Assembly (NCBI GenBank): GCA_020746875.1
Contig: JAGTJL010000013.1
Location: forward strand, 620,001-684,000
Direction: 5' to 3'
DNA length: 64,000 bases
Origin: Rhexocercosporidium sp. MPI-PUGE-AT-0058
Taxonomy: Eukaryota; Ascomycota; Leotiomycetes; Helotiales
Positions 1-13,029 of the stretch are shown one piece after another. The notes under the pieces are model-generated. The model did no database searches, was not told the DNA's origin, and saw nothing but the letters and a program-made list of their open reading frames with translations. Within the stretch, counting starts at the first letter, position 1. The number at the start of each line of letters is the position of its first letter. Position numbers and translations under genes: made by a program.

Positions 1-2128
1 CTTTCCCTCCTATCTCTGGCTTTGGTGCCTCTGTTTTCTGCCTCATTGCAGCAGGGAGATCAGCGTAAACGTAGTAACTTTATGACTGAATGAGTGGGTG
101 TATTCTCAATTTAGTAAGTGGTAATTTTCACGTCAGTCCAAATCATCTTACGTCTTTCAGTTTCTTTCCAGATTTTACATAGATCAGGGCATTCACTAAA
201 TAAGTACAAAACTACTTGCCGCAAAGATAATTCATAAAAGCCCCGTCGAAATTTGCCACTGGGTCACAAGAGCTAACTGCAACAGCACAACCACACCGCT
301 CTTCTTGTTGTACACAGCCTCTTCTCTTTTCTATTCCGGAATAATAGACAGAATCTAAGTCAAACTTGTTCAATGAGACATACTCAGGGGCAAAATAATC
401 TCAAAAGAAGCCACCTCCCAGGGAATGGCTCGAGCATTCCAAAGAAAGAGTTCCAAAATCCGACAACAGTGTTAGAATCGACAGTATACCATCTTCTCAC
501 TCAAATATCCAGCACGTGTTCACCTCAAATACCCCTGAGAGTTGCCACCCACAATGGAAAAGCACATCTGAATAGGCGGATTTGCTGCAAGTCTTGGTCA
601 GTCTAATGAGTTCGCTCTTCGCTGTTGGGGACTAAGCCACGTTGGTCTTTTGCGTTTCAAATAGACTAGTGGCTAATTCCAATCTTTCATAGACCTTCAT
701 GAGTCATGAAGGCCAATTTTTTTGCCATTCCCCAAAGTCCTGGTGGAATTGCTTAGCTACGACTAAAGTCATCAGCAACCACTCGACTCCTGTCGACTGC
801 TAATCACAGATTGAATCGAAATAAATATTAGTATATATGATCTTCAACCATCAATTCGAACCCTCTCCTTCAGTTCAGCGGTCCACGAAAGTGAGAGATG
901 CAGTCACGAAGACTTTGAGGTTTTCTGATCCTTCCGGCTCCCCAGCTACTGCATCTCTTTCTTGGGATGATTTCATACAAATGAGGTGCTCCCTTAGGCA
1001 AATATCTAGAGACTAGACTTCTAGAGGATAAGTTGACAACAGAAATTGCTTTGATAACAAACGACAGCTTCCAAAATATATCGCAATCCGGAGGTCAACA
1101 ACGTATTTCCGATACTGGACTTCCAACGCAAATTACACAAATCGCAGTGAGAAGATGATTTCGCACCAGTGACGAGTGCCTTAGCGAGAACTAAGTGGTA
1201 TTAGCAATTTGTAACTTATAGCATCGTGAGGACCTCCTGTACCGAGCTCTCTTTCCTCTCTCACGGATTCATGCTCTAGCAAAAAGAGATTCATCAATTC
1301 CCTATTCACCATCAAGCATCCTTCTAATCTGTCCAACCGCATCACAGCAAGGTAAATCCATCCTAAAGGATGCTAATGAGCTCTAAATCCTTCACCACGA
1401 GACTCAAAGTTCCTTACTCAAGCCTACTCAAAGTACCACAAAGCGGTCCGTGGTGAGTATAGATTCGGGGGCTTTGAAATCTTTGGAGGTGTGGGGGAAC
1501 TTTCAAGATTCGAACGAGGGGTGTTAAATGGTGGGTTTTCGTGACAGATGTAAGAGATATGTTGGAGACGAAGTGTTTTATTATTATTGGCAACATCTCC
1601 GGACTTGACCCCATGTCACAACGGAACGAAAGGCCACGAATACAAATTTCCGACCGCGAACACAGCACATTAGTATCCGACTCTGGCTGAGCGCTAGGCG
1701 GTAGAGACGAGCGAGGAGTGGAGAGTGGTAACGGTCGTTATATAGCATGAGCCGGTTCACCGAAATCAATTCATTGATCTGTCATGGTCTGACGATGAAC
1801 GACGGAAGGGAAATGACAACAAAGTCTGGGGGCGGAACTCGAGAGAGAATGGAATTCTATTTTGTGAAGCTAATGCTAAGCAGGTGGATGAAAAGGGATC
1901 TATGACTTCTAAAATCTCCATAAATCTTAGAAGAGCCTCCTTGACTGCGAAGAAGAAAAAAGAGCAACTCTATACCAAGATTGGAAACCAAGAATGTGAC
2001 TGCACGAGATGTAAAGCCCCAAATATGTCAAACAGCCGACTCCTTCTCTTTCTCTTTCTGAACCCTATGTCAGAGACACTGCTCCTGACATTTGTAGCTC
2101 GCCCTTCCCCTGTCCTTCCTTACCACCT
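1..2128. other. Region with no supported gene
   Basis: Only short frames without recognisable domains occur here, on both strands. The part nearest 2128 probably contains the 3' untranslated region of the Trk gene, which ends at 2129 on the minus strand. I see no tRNA, no inverted repeats and no transposon remnant. Confidence 0.6.
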
Positions 2129-5100
2129 TCAAGCGTCCATCCTCCCCATCCCAACTCCCTTACCCCTACTCCTCCCACTAACCGCACTCCCCCTACTAAC
2201 CCCCCTCCTCAGCACCCAATCCTCCTCCTCCCACCTCCCGATCCCCCTCCCCCCTTCAACCAGCCTTCCTTCCTCCCACCCCGGCAACCTAACCGCCCTG
2301 TCCAACGCAACCGGCAACCCCCTATGCCGCCCCCTCAACATAACCCCACAAAGCACAACCTTACTCGCCGTCCTCCACCCGCCACTAAAGCTATACGCCT
2401 CTCCCTTCATCCCCGTACTAATACCCACGCACCCATACCCACTAACAACCTCAAACATGATATTAAACACTGAGAATGTGACGGGGTCGTTCTCGAAAGA
2501 CGAGACTTCGATACATGTTATGACCAGCACAGCGAGGACGAGCAGCCAGATGTCGTGTGCGAGTTGGCCGCGGATCTGTTGGCGGATGAATTGGCTGCGT
2601 GTTTGTTGGGTAGTGGCGGGTGTGCTGGCGGGGAAGGTGAAGGGGTGGGGGAGGGTGGTGAGGGTGCGCAGGAGGGTGCCCATTACGCCTTGGCTTTGGG
2701 GTCTTTTGTTAGTATTTCCATTCTCATCACGTCCAGTACCGAGTCCGCTCTCCTCATCCGTATCATCGGAAGAGAAGAGCGAGGAGTCATCCTCAGCGTA
2801 AATTCCCAGACTGCGTTCCTCGTACACGTTCGAATGCCGCATCGTGATCACCACGGGATATACGGAGATATACATCATAAGCACGTATAAGACCTGTAGA
2901 CCGATCCGGAGCTGGTTTATCCCGATGATGTAGAAGCCACCGCTTCGGACGGCGAGGGCTTGGAAGAGGCCATCTAGAACGCGGAAACGAGCGGGGATTG
3001 TTTCGACGGCTGCGTTGCCGATGTTGAGGAGCTCGAAGGCAATCCAGTCGATCCCGTTGAGGGTTATTACCATGAAGAGAAGCCAGAGGGTTGGGGCGGC
3101 GGGGAAGAGGTTCGTGTAGACGCGGCGGGGGTAAGTGAGGATGAAGCGGAGGGTAGACTTGTGGGTCGAGTGGGTTAGGGGGTCGGGGTAGAGGATGGTG
3201 AGGGTTTTGAGCATGAGCCAGAGGATTAGGCGGAGGATTAGAGGGTAGCTGAATTATGTTAGTTGGTTCGTAGTAGAGGATGAGGGAAGGGGGAATTGAA
3301 TGTACGCTGTGTTCCCGGCGAGGACCATCATTCCCATTGTTACGAGTGTGTAGATGGATGTTTGGAAAGGGATCTAGATATCATCAGTCAACAGAAGACT
3401 TATACAAGATATCAGCCGGAACATACCAAATTCGCATCCAGTAAACTCATACCAGAGTTATTGAATGCTGAAACACCATTGAAGATACCCAACCACCTGA
3501 CAATCATTAGCTACTGCTCTCTATTCCCAATCAGGACAAGGGGGAAACGATCGTAGGACAAGGAAGATGAAGGGGGAAGAAAACATACCAAGGATTAATC
3601 CCATTCGCCCTAATGACCTCCTCCTTGTTCATCTTCATATATGCACCAAGTCCAATACATCCAAGGACCTGCCACTATCATCACATACTTGTCAGTATAT
3701 ATCCCACCAAAATGACACATTCCCGCATGCCAAAATACTTAACCTAGAATGTCACCCCTCATCTCTTCCTCGCTGCACAGGCAGCAACCCCACACACAAA
3801 AACCCAAGGAAAACACACCCTTCAGAGAAAATAGAGTAAAACTGCCCACTCACCAGCACGAAATAAACCGGTACAACCCACCCCAAAAGCGTAATAGCTC
3901 TATACTCCACACCACCAAGATGCTCCCTTTCCTCCTTCGTCAGCCCGAAAAACTGCGCATTCCTCCCCGTCGTCCTCCTCGTCAGATAATGCGGATACGT
4001 AGCTTGGTCTAGCTCAGGCCCCCTCTCGATCCCCAGATCCCTCTCCACACCCCTGCCGAAATCCCCAGCCTTCTTCTCGAGTCGGTGGAGGAGTGTTGAA
4101 GAGGCGGGTTGAGGATGGCTGTATGCTGATGCTGATGCCGAGGCGGAAGAAAGGTGGTGTGGATGAGGATGCGCGCCGACGCCGACGAAGTTGAGGAGTC
4201 GGTGTGGTGGCGGTGCTGTAGTTGATGGAACGGAGGCGTCTTGGTCTCGATGTGAGAAGGAGGGGTACCGCATTATGGATATGCGATCTGGATCCCTTCC
4301 TGTTGTACTTGTTCCTCGGCTTCTACTTCTCGTCCCGGTCCCAGTCTGATTCCTAGTGCGAGAACGTACTGTCTCCAGACTCTGGAGCTCGACATCAGCT
4401 ACTTGACCCTCGTCTCCCATCATCACCTTCCCCTCATCCCGCTTCTCCTTCCCCTCACTGACCCCATCTCCCGTCCCAGAACCCGGATTCAAGCCTCCAG
4501 CCGTGGTATCACTGTTGCCAGCAAGTACTTTCGAATCCCCGCTATGGTCCCGGGATGGAAATTCGAAAGTCAAGTGCGTAGGATCCCTAGGTCCCGAATG
4601 TCTACTTTCAAAAATCCTCTCATCACCACCCTCCCTCACCATCCTCTGCTCCTCAAGTCGTTCCCCCACACTGACTTCTCTCCCTCCCTTTCTCCCACCC
4701 TCTCCCCCTTCCCCGCCTCTTCCTCCTCCACCACCATTCCCACCCAACAAACCCCCGCCTCCATTCACCCTCCCCTTCCCCTTCCCAAAACTCCTACTCC
4801 TACTTCTCAACCTCCTCCCCTCTTCAGCCCTCCTCACAATCCCCTTGAACCTCTTCTCGAAAACCCGCTTCCGGGTCCACACCGTCCCGACAGAGACGAA
4901 GATCGAGGAGCCGATGATGATCAGGAGGAAGAGGAGGACTTGTTGGAAGGTCGTCATTTCCGAGAGGTTGACTGTGTTGAGACCTGCTTCTGTCATTGCT
5001 GGTGGTGGTTTGTGTGTTAGTGTTGTTTCTTAAGATTAAAGATCTCAAGCCTATTAAACATCATACCCTCTCTCTTCCTTCTTCAGCCTCCCATTTATTG

Positions 5101-5481
5101 AAAGCACTTGCTTCTTTCTCTCTCCTCTCACCCCCCTTTCATCCCTCTCATTCCCCTCTCACCCCTCCCATCTTCCTATCACAACTCGAAAACCACCCCC
5201 TCCCCCACCACCCCCAAAAAAGGGCAAGAAAAATTGCAAGAAAAAAAGTAAACCAACTAACCAGAAACAACCAAGAACAACGAATCCGCATACCCAATCC
5301 TCTTCTCCGGCCGCGACGCGCCCCAGAAGACCAGCGACGTGACGAGGCACGTGGAGAGGAAGTACGCGTAGTGGATCGTGATGAAGTTCAGGGGCGGGAG
5401 ATATCTCGCAATCTTCCTCACGCGCTCGTTCGAGCGGAGCCTTTTGAGGGATTTGAGGGAGGGGGGGTGAGGGCGTGGCAT
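2129..5481 (-). CDS. Trk-type potassium transporter (fungal TRK1/TRK2 family)
   Basis: High-affinity K+ uptake protein of the plasma membrane, about 900 residues from six exons. The ATG is at 5481. Exon 1 runs 5481-5262, exon 2 4998-3854, exon 3 about 3668-3589, then two short exons between about 3497 and 3307, and a last exon from about 3249 to the stop at 2129. Joining exons 1 and 2 gives the first pore loop with SAMTEAGLNT. The later filter-glycine segments are SAFNNSGMS, AVRSGGFY and VSGYGCVG, so all four pore repeats of the family are present. Exon 2 also encodes a long hydrophilic Ser/Arg/Gly-rich loop of roughly 300 residues between the first two pore units, as is usual in fungal TRKs. 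The C-terminal RGRHRGLP motif matches the family. Two small exons lie in the 3250-3500 stretch, so their exact limits are less sure than the gene call. Confidence 0.93.
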
Positions 5482-7260
5482 TGTTGCTGTTGTGGGAGTT
5501 GCTTGAGTATCTGTGGTAGTGATGGTGGAGGAGGAGGGATTTCGTGTCTTTTCGCGTTAGTTAGGTTTGAGTTTCCGTTCCTTTTATTTCCTGTTGAAGC
5601 TTGCCTCTCTCTCTGGTTGATGTCTATCGATATCTTCGATCCAAAAAATACTATAAAGCCAAAGACAAAATCCCTAATACGAAGATAAAAAAAAAGCCTG
5701 TTGTTTGCCGATTCCGATCCTGAAATTTTCGAGTGATGAGACGTTGAAGACAAGACTGAAATGACATCTCCTTTCACCGCATCCCGGTCAAAAAACACAT
5801 CGAATAATTAAGGTTCTGTAGCGTACACCTGTACAGCCAAGAAGGCTAGAACACGAACGCTGCCCCACTCGGCATCTCTCTTGGTGGAGGCAGAAAGCTT
5901 ATTCGGAGGGGCCCGAGGATCTGCCATGCATGGAAATGGGAGTCGCTTCTGTGGTCTCTCCTGTTGTGGTTTGAAGATCGAGGCAAGGCATCATATTGTT
6001 TTGTTTGTGGTGTGGTGTGTTATGATGCGGAAGGTTGAACATGAAGGAGGTTGAGAAGAGTTTGAGACAGAAGCTGAGGCTGAGGCTGAGGTTGAGGCTG
6101 TACTTTGTTGGGTGCTGAAGTGTAGTGAGTGCTTACGGGACGGTACTAAGACTTTGCCGAGGGCTGAGTGATAGGCTTGAATCTCAGGGTCTTGCTTGGG
6201 GTGGTTGATGGTGATAGTAAAACTAGACTCGGGGGGTGGGAAAGAGGAGTGGGATGTTTTCATGTACTGTACCTCTCCACCTAGATCTCATATCATTAAT
6301 GACTTAAGAAGGAACAAAGTAGTCTCACCTGTGTACCTTGAATACCTGACTACCTAGGTAGTTCAGCCCACCTCTTGCAAATGTAGAGGAGTTGCGTACC
6401 GGCCTCTGAGTACCTATAATACCTATATCTCGCGATGTTTAGTATGGTGAGTGAGTTCGTTTATTTACAATCAATCAATAGCGAGCAGGAGGGAAACAAA
6501 TGTTTTGAAGCAGCCAACATGCTCTATTCTCATATCTATCATCGTCAAAACATGCATGAATACATGCATGACTTTTGCCTTCCGTCATCTCATCTCATCT
6601 CTACATATTCCAACATAAACCACATCACTTATCCCATCCTTCCCTTCCATGGGTCTTCTCCTTCTTCAGGGCGAATAGATGATAACAAAGAAAAAATATA
6701 TCCGTCTGCTTGTAGATTCCCGCACCACACGGGTCATATAAACCCCTATGATATTCCAAAACGCCGCTGTAAACCAGCTTCGGACGCCGCCTCAGCACAG
6801 CTAAATCCCAAATCCAGAATCCTATCTCAAAGACCAGATCGGATCAGATGAGTTTATCCTATCCTCCTAAATGACAAATAAAATTACGATGATTGATGCT
6901 TCGAGGTTGATATTGCACCTCCACCGAATCCGGGACGCCGATAACATGGTAAAGTAAATGGATTCCCAGATGAAATGCAGCCGCAAATGCATAAGTACAG
7001 GCCTGTATGAACAGGTGGTGGTATTGTTTTTGTGATGAAAATATTTCGTGTTCCTTGAGTTGTAGATGTGGTTTCAACATGAGGGTATCATGTAGGAGGT
7101 ATCGACATGCCCTGCGGGTATCCGCGTGTATCGCATCAGTGATGAGATACTGATCGGCTCGTCATGCTGGTCACTCGATGGCGCCGTATGAACAAGGCCT
7201 TCGACATGTCTTCAACTTCCGTTGGTGTGGTGGTGGTGTGAACGATATTCATCGAGTCAT
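5482..7260. other. Intergenic region upstream of the Trk gene
   Basis: This holds the Trk promoter and, at its far end, the 3' flank of the PNG1-like gene. Small frames, for example at 5991-6263 and 6435-6851, show no domain or splice pattern. I see no RNA gene. Confidence 0.55.
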
Positions 7261-8705
7261 TCAGAAGCCGCGCTGTGAAGGATCTCTAGGGGGTTGATGG
7301 TGTCTTTGACCATGCTCTCTGGCATTGGCCCATTCCTGAGCACCGTTTTGTCGACTAGCAGGCTGCTCGGCAGGCAGCTTCTGATCTTCCGGTGTTCGTG
7401 GACGTGCGTTCATGGTGGATGGTTCACCAGGTCGAAGGTTCGACACGACAGATTGAGCAATCGACGCAACGACGTATCCTCGAAGTTCCTTGTCCTCTCT
7501 ACTATCCTCCTTCTCAAGTCTGAATCGTTCATCCTTGGCCATGTTGGATCGTCGTAAGTTACGAATCTCATTCTGGATGTAGAGCATCACTTCCTCTGGA
7601 CATCGATTTCTCTCAAGAGCTTGCTCAGGCTTGCGAACATAACGTCGAGTGACATCCGTGGCGCCGTCCGTGGAAAAGGCAATACAGTACGACATCTTCT
7701 TTCCCCATCCGTCAGCATAAAGTCGTGGGTTGTCCCAAGCCTCTTCACACGCGTCGACGTGGATCCATCGTTTTTGCATCTCCGAGTACACCTCCGTCCA
7801 TACGTGGTCCTCTGCATTCCATACCCATCTCACACGTCCTCCTACTGCTCTGCACAACATGCTGAACACATTAACCCATTCGCCACTTCGTCCTTTCCGG
7901 GTTTGTAATAACCGCCAGACATCGCCGTATCTTGGAAATCGTTCGTAGGCGCCGCAATCACCGGCAGAACATCTATACAATTCGACTCGTAGTGCGCCGT
8001 ATGCTGACTCCTCAGGTGTTGGTGGTGTCATTCCTTGCGCAATTGTTGGTGAGAGGCAGACTGAGCATGGGGGATTGTTGACCCATGAGAAGAATGACCG
8101 CTTGAACCATCTAACTAAATCAGCATAGATCAAATACCAGAAGACAACAAAACATACCTCAGTAATGCGCGAATGACACAGTCTTGGTATCCCCATTCCG
8201 GCTTTCGTCCATCGCCCATACTCTCGGCCTGCGCCTGGAGCACTTGGCTCTCCTCTTCTGCCTCGCCATATATCCGATCCAGTGGAATAACCTGTAGCGC
8301 CTCATCCAACAAACCAGGGTTTTCGTACTTGGTGGGTGTGAGCGACAAAGAGATGAGAAGGTTCCTGAACTTTTGCGACTGGGAATCCGTAGGTGGCGAC
8401 GGGACCTTGGGTAAACTTCTCAACGACGCATATGATGGAGGAGTGGCACCGAATTGGGGGCCGCTTGATGTTGATGGTCGGTATGCTGACGATTGTGATG
8501 GTTGCTGCGAATTCGAAGCTGCTCGGAGGTTGCTAGATGAGGATCGCTCTCTTGGTGATGGTGAAGAAGTCCTCGATCGATCCAGCTCGTTCAGTCGTTT
8601 CGTCCGTAATAAACCCTCGAACTGTGCAGTCAATCCTCGCGCCCAGGTATCATCGTAGTCGCCATTCCGATTCTGTTGCGAGCCATAGCCCGATGAGTCG
8701 GCCAT
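7261..8705 (-). CDS. PNG1-like peptide:N-glycanase homologue, probably acatalytic
   Basis: Two exons. The first ATG in frame is at 8705 (MADSSGYGS...); the open frame further upstream has no ATG. The intron runs from GTATGTTTTG near 8146 to an AG just before codon W of RALLRWFKRSF. Zinc-binding pairs CSVC and CSAGDC precede a transglutaminase-like core. In active PNGases the nucleophile is the Cys of GEWCN. Here the segment reads [11 protein letters not shown], so that Cys is Val. The His (AEDHVW) and Asp (HVDACEE) of the triad are kept. Cytosolic PNGases remove N-glycans from misfolded glycoproteins during ERAD. A filamentous-fungal homologue in Neurospora was reported as lacking enzyme activity while needed for polar growth, which fits this change. 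The length of about 465 residues and the low-complexity Ser/Pro N-terminus are typical of filamentous fungi. Confidence 0.92.
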
Positions 8706-9582
8706 GTCTTCTTCTTCTACGTCTCCCAGGTCGTACTCGAGGCCGATGAGCAGGGTGTCGAAGTCGAGGCAATCGTCGTCGTCGTCCACCGCCCGATAAT
8801 CGTACCTCCTCTCTGCGTGTGTCTGTCCTATGATTCCGGTTGCTGCTGTCGATACTCCAGAGCGGAGTTCCTTGAGTTTGAAGGGGGGAGGTGGAGGTTG
8901 AGTCGAGGATGCTGAACGAGCGTGATGGGGGTCCTGCTAGCACAGCCCAGTTGTCGCAATGCCACTTCGCTTAGTGTTTTAGGCTAGGCTGCTGCAAGAA
9001 TAGATGTGATGCTACTGCTCGTGGTGCTCTTGCTGCTGCTGCTGGCTGGTCTCGGTGGCTGAAGCGGGCAGAGCGAACGATGATGATGAGGGGGAGCAGT
9101 TGTTGATATTCTTCATCTGTTTTGGAGTGGAGGTGGAAGTGAGGAGAGTTTGGTGGTGAGGTGGAAGGGTACGAGTATGCGGCGACGACGACGAGGTGGT
9201 AGGGTGTGTCTTGGTAGGCAGGGCAGGTAGGGAGGGACGAATCTGGTCGAGAGTTTGTAGGTAGCGGCGGGCTGGTTGAGATTGCGGGATACGTAACAAA
9301 GTCCCGTTGGTGCCAAATGCCAAATACCAGGCTGGAGCTGGAAGAAGTCTTCTTCTCTGCTGCCGGATTGCTTGGTAGGTAGTGTTGGTTTAGGTAGACT
9401 ACGTTTACTACTTTACTACTGCACTGTACTGTACGGTACGGTACCGTACTCTACTGCATTCCTTCCTTCCTTCCCTCCTTCCTTCCCTTCAAAAATCCCC
9501 CTTCCGGATGGCGAATGGGACTACGTACGAGGGTGCAGGTGCGGTACGCGTGTCAATCCGTCAGTTCTGTATGGAGAGGGCG

Positions 9583-9607
9583 AGTCCAGTCCAGTCCAGT
9601 CCAGTCC
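9583..9607. repeat. (AGTCC)5 pentanucleotide microsatellite
   Basis: Five perfect tandem AGTCC units, followed within 100 bp by further GGAGT-type units around 9672-9690. The short frames across it, which encode repeated SSP or VQS peptides, are artefacts of the repeat. Confidence 0.95.
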
Positions 9608-12600
9608 GGAGCTACAGCGCAGACCTGGTCGGGGAGAGCAGAGCAGCAGCACCAGGGACCCGTGGAGTGGATTGGAGTGGAGTGGAGTGGGCTGTACGGA
9701 GTACTGTCCTGTCCTGTCGGCGGGGGCAGGGAGAGCGGGCACATGGCCTCCTGATTGGCTGAGTTTCTAGATCCTCGGATTTCTTGCATTGTTGGCGTGT
9801 CGTCGTCGTCAGCTCCCAATTCTGTGCTGCCTCAGGTCGAACCGCCCCCGCCGCCCAGGGGGAGATATATAACTGGATCCAGCAGATTCGTCCAGCCACT
9901 CACAGTCTGTGGAAAGCGATCTGACTGTGGATATCAACCACGGGGAGCCACTCAGAGCCCGTTGAAGCTCTCCAGGATTTCACTTCTGGTCGAGCCAAGC
10001 CAATCAAGTCGTGCCCCTCGTTCTGACTAAGTAAGTGGGACATATCCAATCGCCTTGGCATTGGCATGGGGGGGCAATGCCACATGTGGACGTGGACCGG
10101 CCAGGCGACGGGGATGGCGATACTGTACAGCGAGAATAAGAGAGACGCCTTCCCTTCAACCTGAGGTTTGATCGTTTTCCTTCTTTGATCTTCAGATCTT
10201 CTCTCTTCGTACCTACAAAGAGTAAGCCTTTCGTATGTCCAATTCACAAGTCAACGTCGCCTGTGGAGATCCAACCTCTTGGCACGGTCACTCCATCACT
10301 CAATCAACAACCTTTCCCCGTAAGGTTCTCGCCTCCCAGAAACCCCCTCTCTGACGAATCCCCTTGGCGTTCGAATACGCATCTCCATCTCGGTAGAGAA
10401 CTCAAAAGCAAAACCCGCCTTTTCTAGTCTGTATTCTGCAAATCAAGACTTCAGACGAAGGTCCTTCTGGATTGTTTCCATGCAGGGATCGGGACAGCAA
10501 GGACCAGAACCGTCGCAAATACCACACCCTGATCTTCGGTGTTTGAAGATTTGAGTTTAAACCTTCTTTCGCTCCTCACGTGGTCGAGGAGGTGGCAAAG
10601 TGGGGAAGCCTGTCCTGGAACATGCAACAGCAGATGTTTGGGGCGCAGGATCTACCTATCCCATCACTCCATCATGAATCAATCCATGATGAGATGAGGC
10701 TCTGGCCACGAATACAGTGGAGTACTTTTTCGCAAACCTGGATATCAGATCCGGATCTCTTCGAGCCGTGGTTTGTTGAAATAATGCGTTCGTTCCATGT
10801 TCATCTGTCTACTCCTACTCTCCTTCTCTGTCTTACAATTGCCTTCAAGGTAAGGACTTTGGCTACGCAAGCCTTTACGAGACATCAATTACTCGCGGAA
10901 GAGTCGCGCAAGAGTAAGATTGGCCACCTGCTTACCTGTCTATTCGTCACGTCCCTTTCCTATTCCCTCCCATTTACGTGAAGCCTTTCGCCTCCCATTT
11001 TCAACTCTCACCAAAACCCTCGCAGTCTTCACCTCCCACCAAGCATTTCACTTCTCCCACACCCCATCACTCCCAAGCTCCTCCATCTCCAACAAAGCAA
11101 AGCTTCCAATTGCTTCCCTTCCTCACCCGACACTCGCCAAGTCCCACTGTTTTCAATAATCAGTACCCTTCACCTCCTCACCCGCGGTGACGCGTCCAGG
11201 TCTTGGCATACTTCTCGCTTAAATTAGATTGCGCGGCAGGATAAAGTTCAGGGGTCGATCAAACAAGATCTCGACCCTAGGTATTGAGGCGGCCGCGCCA
11301 TCTTAGCGAGAAGCCAAACGGGAAAGAAAATACATCTTTAACACGGGGCCTAGAATTAGGATGTTTTCTTGCTCCAAGAGAACCTCGTGTGCGATGTCTG
11401 TAGTTGTAAGATCGAACTCTCGTGTATACAGTAACGTACGTTGCAAAGTCTTGAAATGATTTGATTCCAGTCATAGACGGAGAGAAGTTATGTTTGATGT
11501 TTGACTAGCTAGCCACTCATCCATCCCTCTCCACCTCATCTCCCGAAATCAATAAACCCGTGAGGAAACTACGAAAACAGAGTAAAATACAAGTACTTGT
11601 ATAATCACCTACCCGCCCACCCGCCCACCAAATCAGCCAATCACCCCTCTCCACTTCCTCCAATTCTCACGATCACCATTTCCAACATCCCCAGTCCCCC
11701 CATCCATCTACTCAACACTTTCACCAATCCAATCCAATCGAGTCCCAAACTTTTCCGATCCTCTTTTTTTTATTCCTTCTACAACCCTCCACACTACAAA
11801 GTAAGTCGCCATCTACGCCTAATCTTCAACCCCCCTTGAACCATCCCATTACAAGTACTTCTAGTACCATCGCATCCACAAGGACTCGCAGAGTACTATT
11901 CAAAAATCGAGAAAGATAGTGGAGAGACAGTAAGAGATGAGACGAACCACTTCGTAGTCTGAGCATACGACGTAGGACGTGAATAAAGAGTGAACAGGCA
12001 ATTCGACCCCTCAAGTTCAGCCCCTCTCCGTCTTCGAATCGGAGTAGTGTGGAGTGAAGGTGTGAAGGTGTGAAGATCATAGAACTAGTCTTTTCAGGTG
12101 GATATTTACAAAGTAGGACCGCAATTTTGTAAGGGGAATGAGTGGAACGTGTGGTACGTGTACCTGTTCATTTTCATGTTCATGTTACTTAAGTACGGCC
12201 TAATAGATATCCCGATGGGGGTTGTGCGTACGGTACGGTACGGTAGGTAGGGAGAATTGAAAACAAGCCACTTAAAGACTCGATCTTGAATACCTGGTGG
12301 TGAAGCTTGTAGGGAGATTTTTGTTGGGTTGGAGATTATTCACTCCGTTGAGTTTATGGTACGCTTTTTCTTCGATCTATTGCTATGATTCTGAGGACTT
12401 CAGGTCTTTCGATATTGCATGATCTGAAAATACAGAGCAACCTACTGACTCTAGCGAGACAGACACTCGAGATTTCGTGAAGTGCCAACTGAGATAGTAT
12501 TACCTCGTTATTCGAGATTGGACTTTCTAGGAACCCCTAGGATATCTCTCATCATCTCTCTTACTAGAATTACATTCTCTTCACACCTTATTCCCATTCT

Positions 12601-13011
12601 TACCTATCCCTGATCCTTTTCAATTAGTCGATATTTCTTCTGTACTATGTAGATTAGAGCCTCATTCTCTCATACAAACACACCCAAGTTATCCCTCTCA
12701 TCCGAAATCCACAACCCCTACCACCTACACCACCTTTCAAGAATCCAGCCAGCACATGCAATAGTCCACCAACGCACCTCTCCATCCTCTCCACCCAATA
12801 AAAACACCTCCAAATGAACAAGACGCGCGTCCAGTACACTCCTCTCCCTCCTCAACTCACCACTCAAGAAACAAATCAGCCAAACCGCATCTGTCCAATA
12901 CCCAACGATCTGATTCCATATCCACATCCCCACACCTATTCGACAGATCTAACTTCCAGTGACATCTCCCGCCCTAGACAGAAAGTAAGACACAGCAAGT
13001 GAAGATATACT

Positions 13012-13029
13012 CCCCCCCCCCCCCCCCCC
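13012..13029. repeat. Homopolymer of 18 C
   Basis: An uninterrupted run of 18 C lies between a T at each end. Such runs are prone to slippage and assembly error, so the exact length is uncertain. Confidence 0.95.

Noticed and set aside
1884..2801. 305-codon plus-strand open frame
   Set aside because: Antisense shadow of the last exon of the Trk gene; Pro/Leu/Ser-rich translation without domain.
9500..9900. Several overlapping frames on both strands
   Set aside because: They are translations of AGTCC/GGAGT simple repeats.
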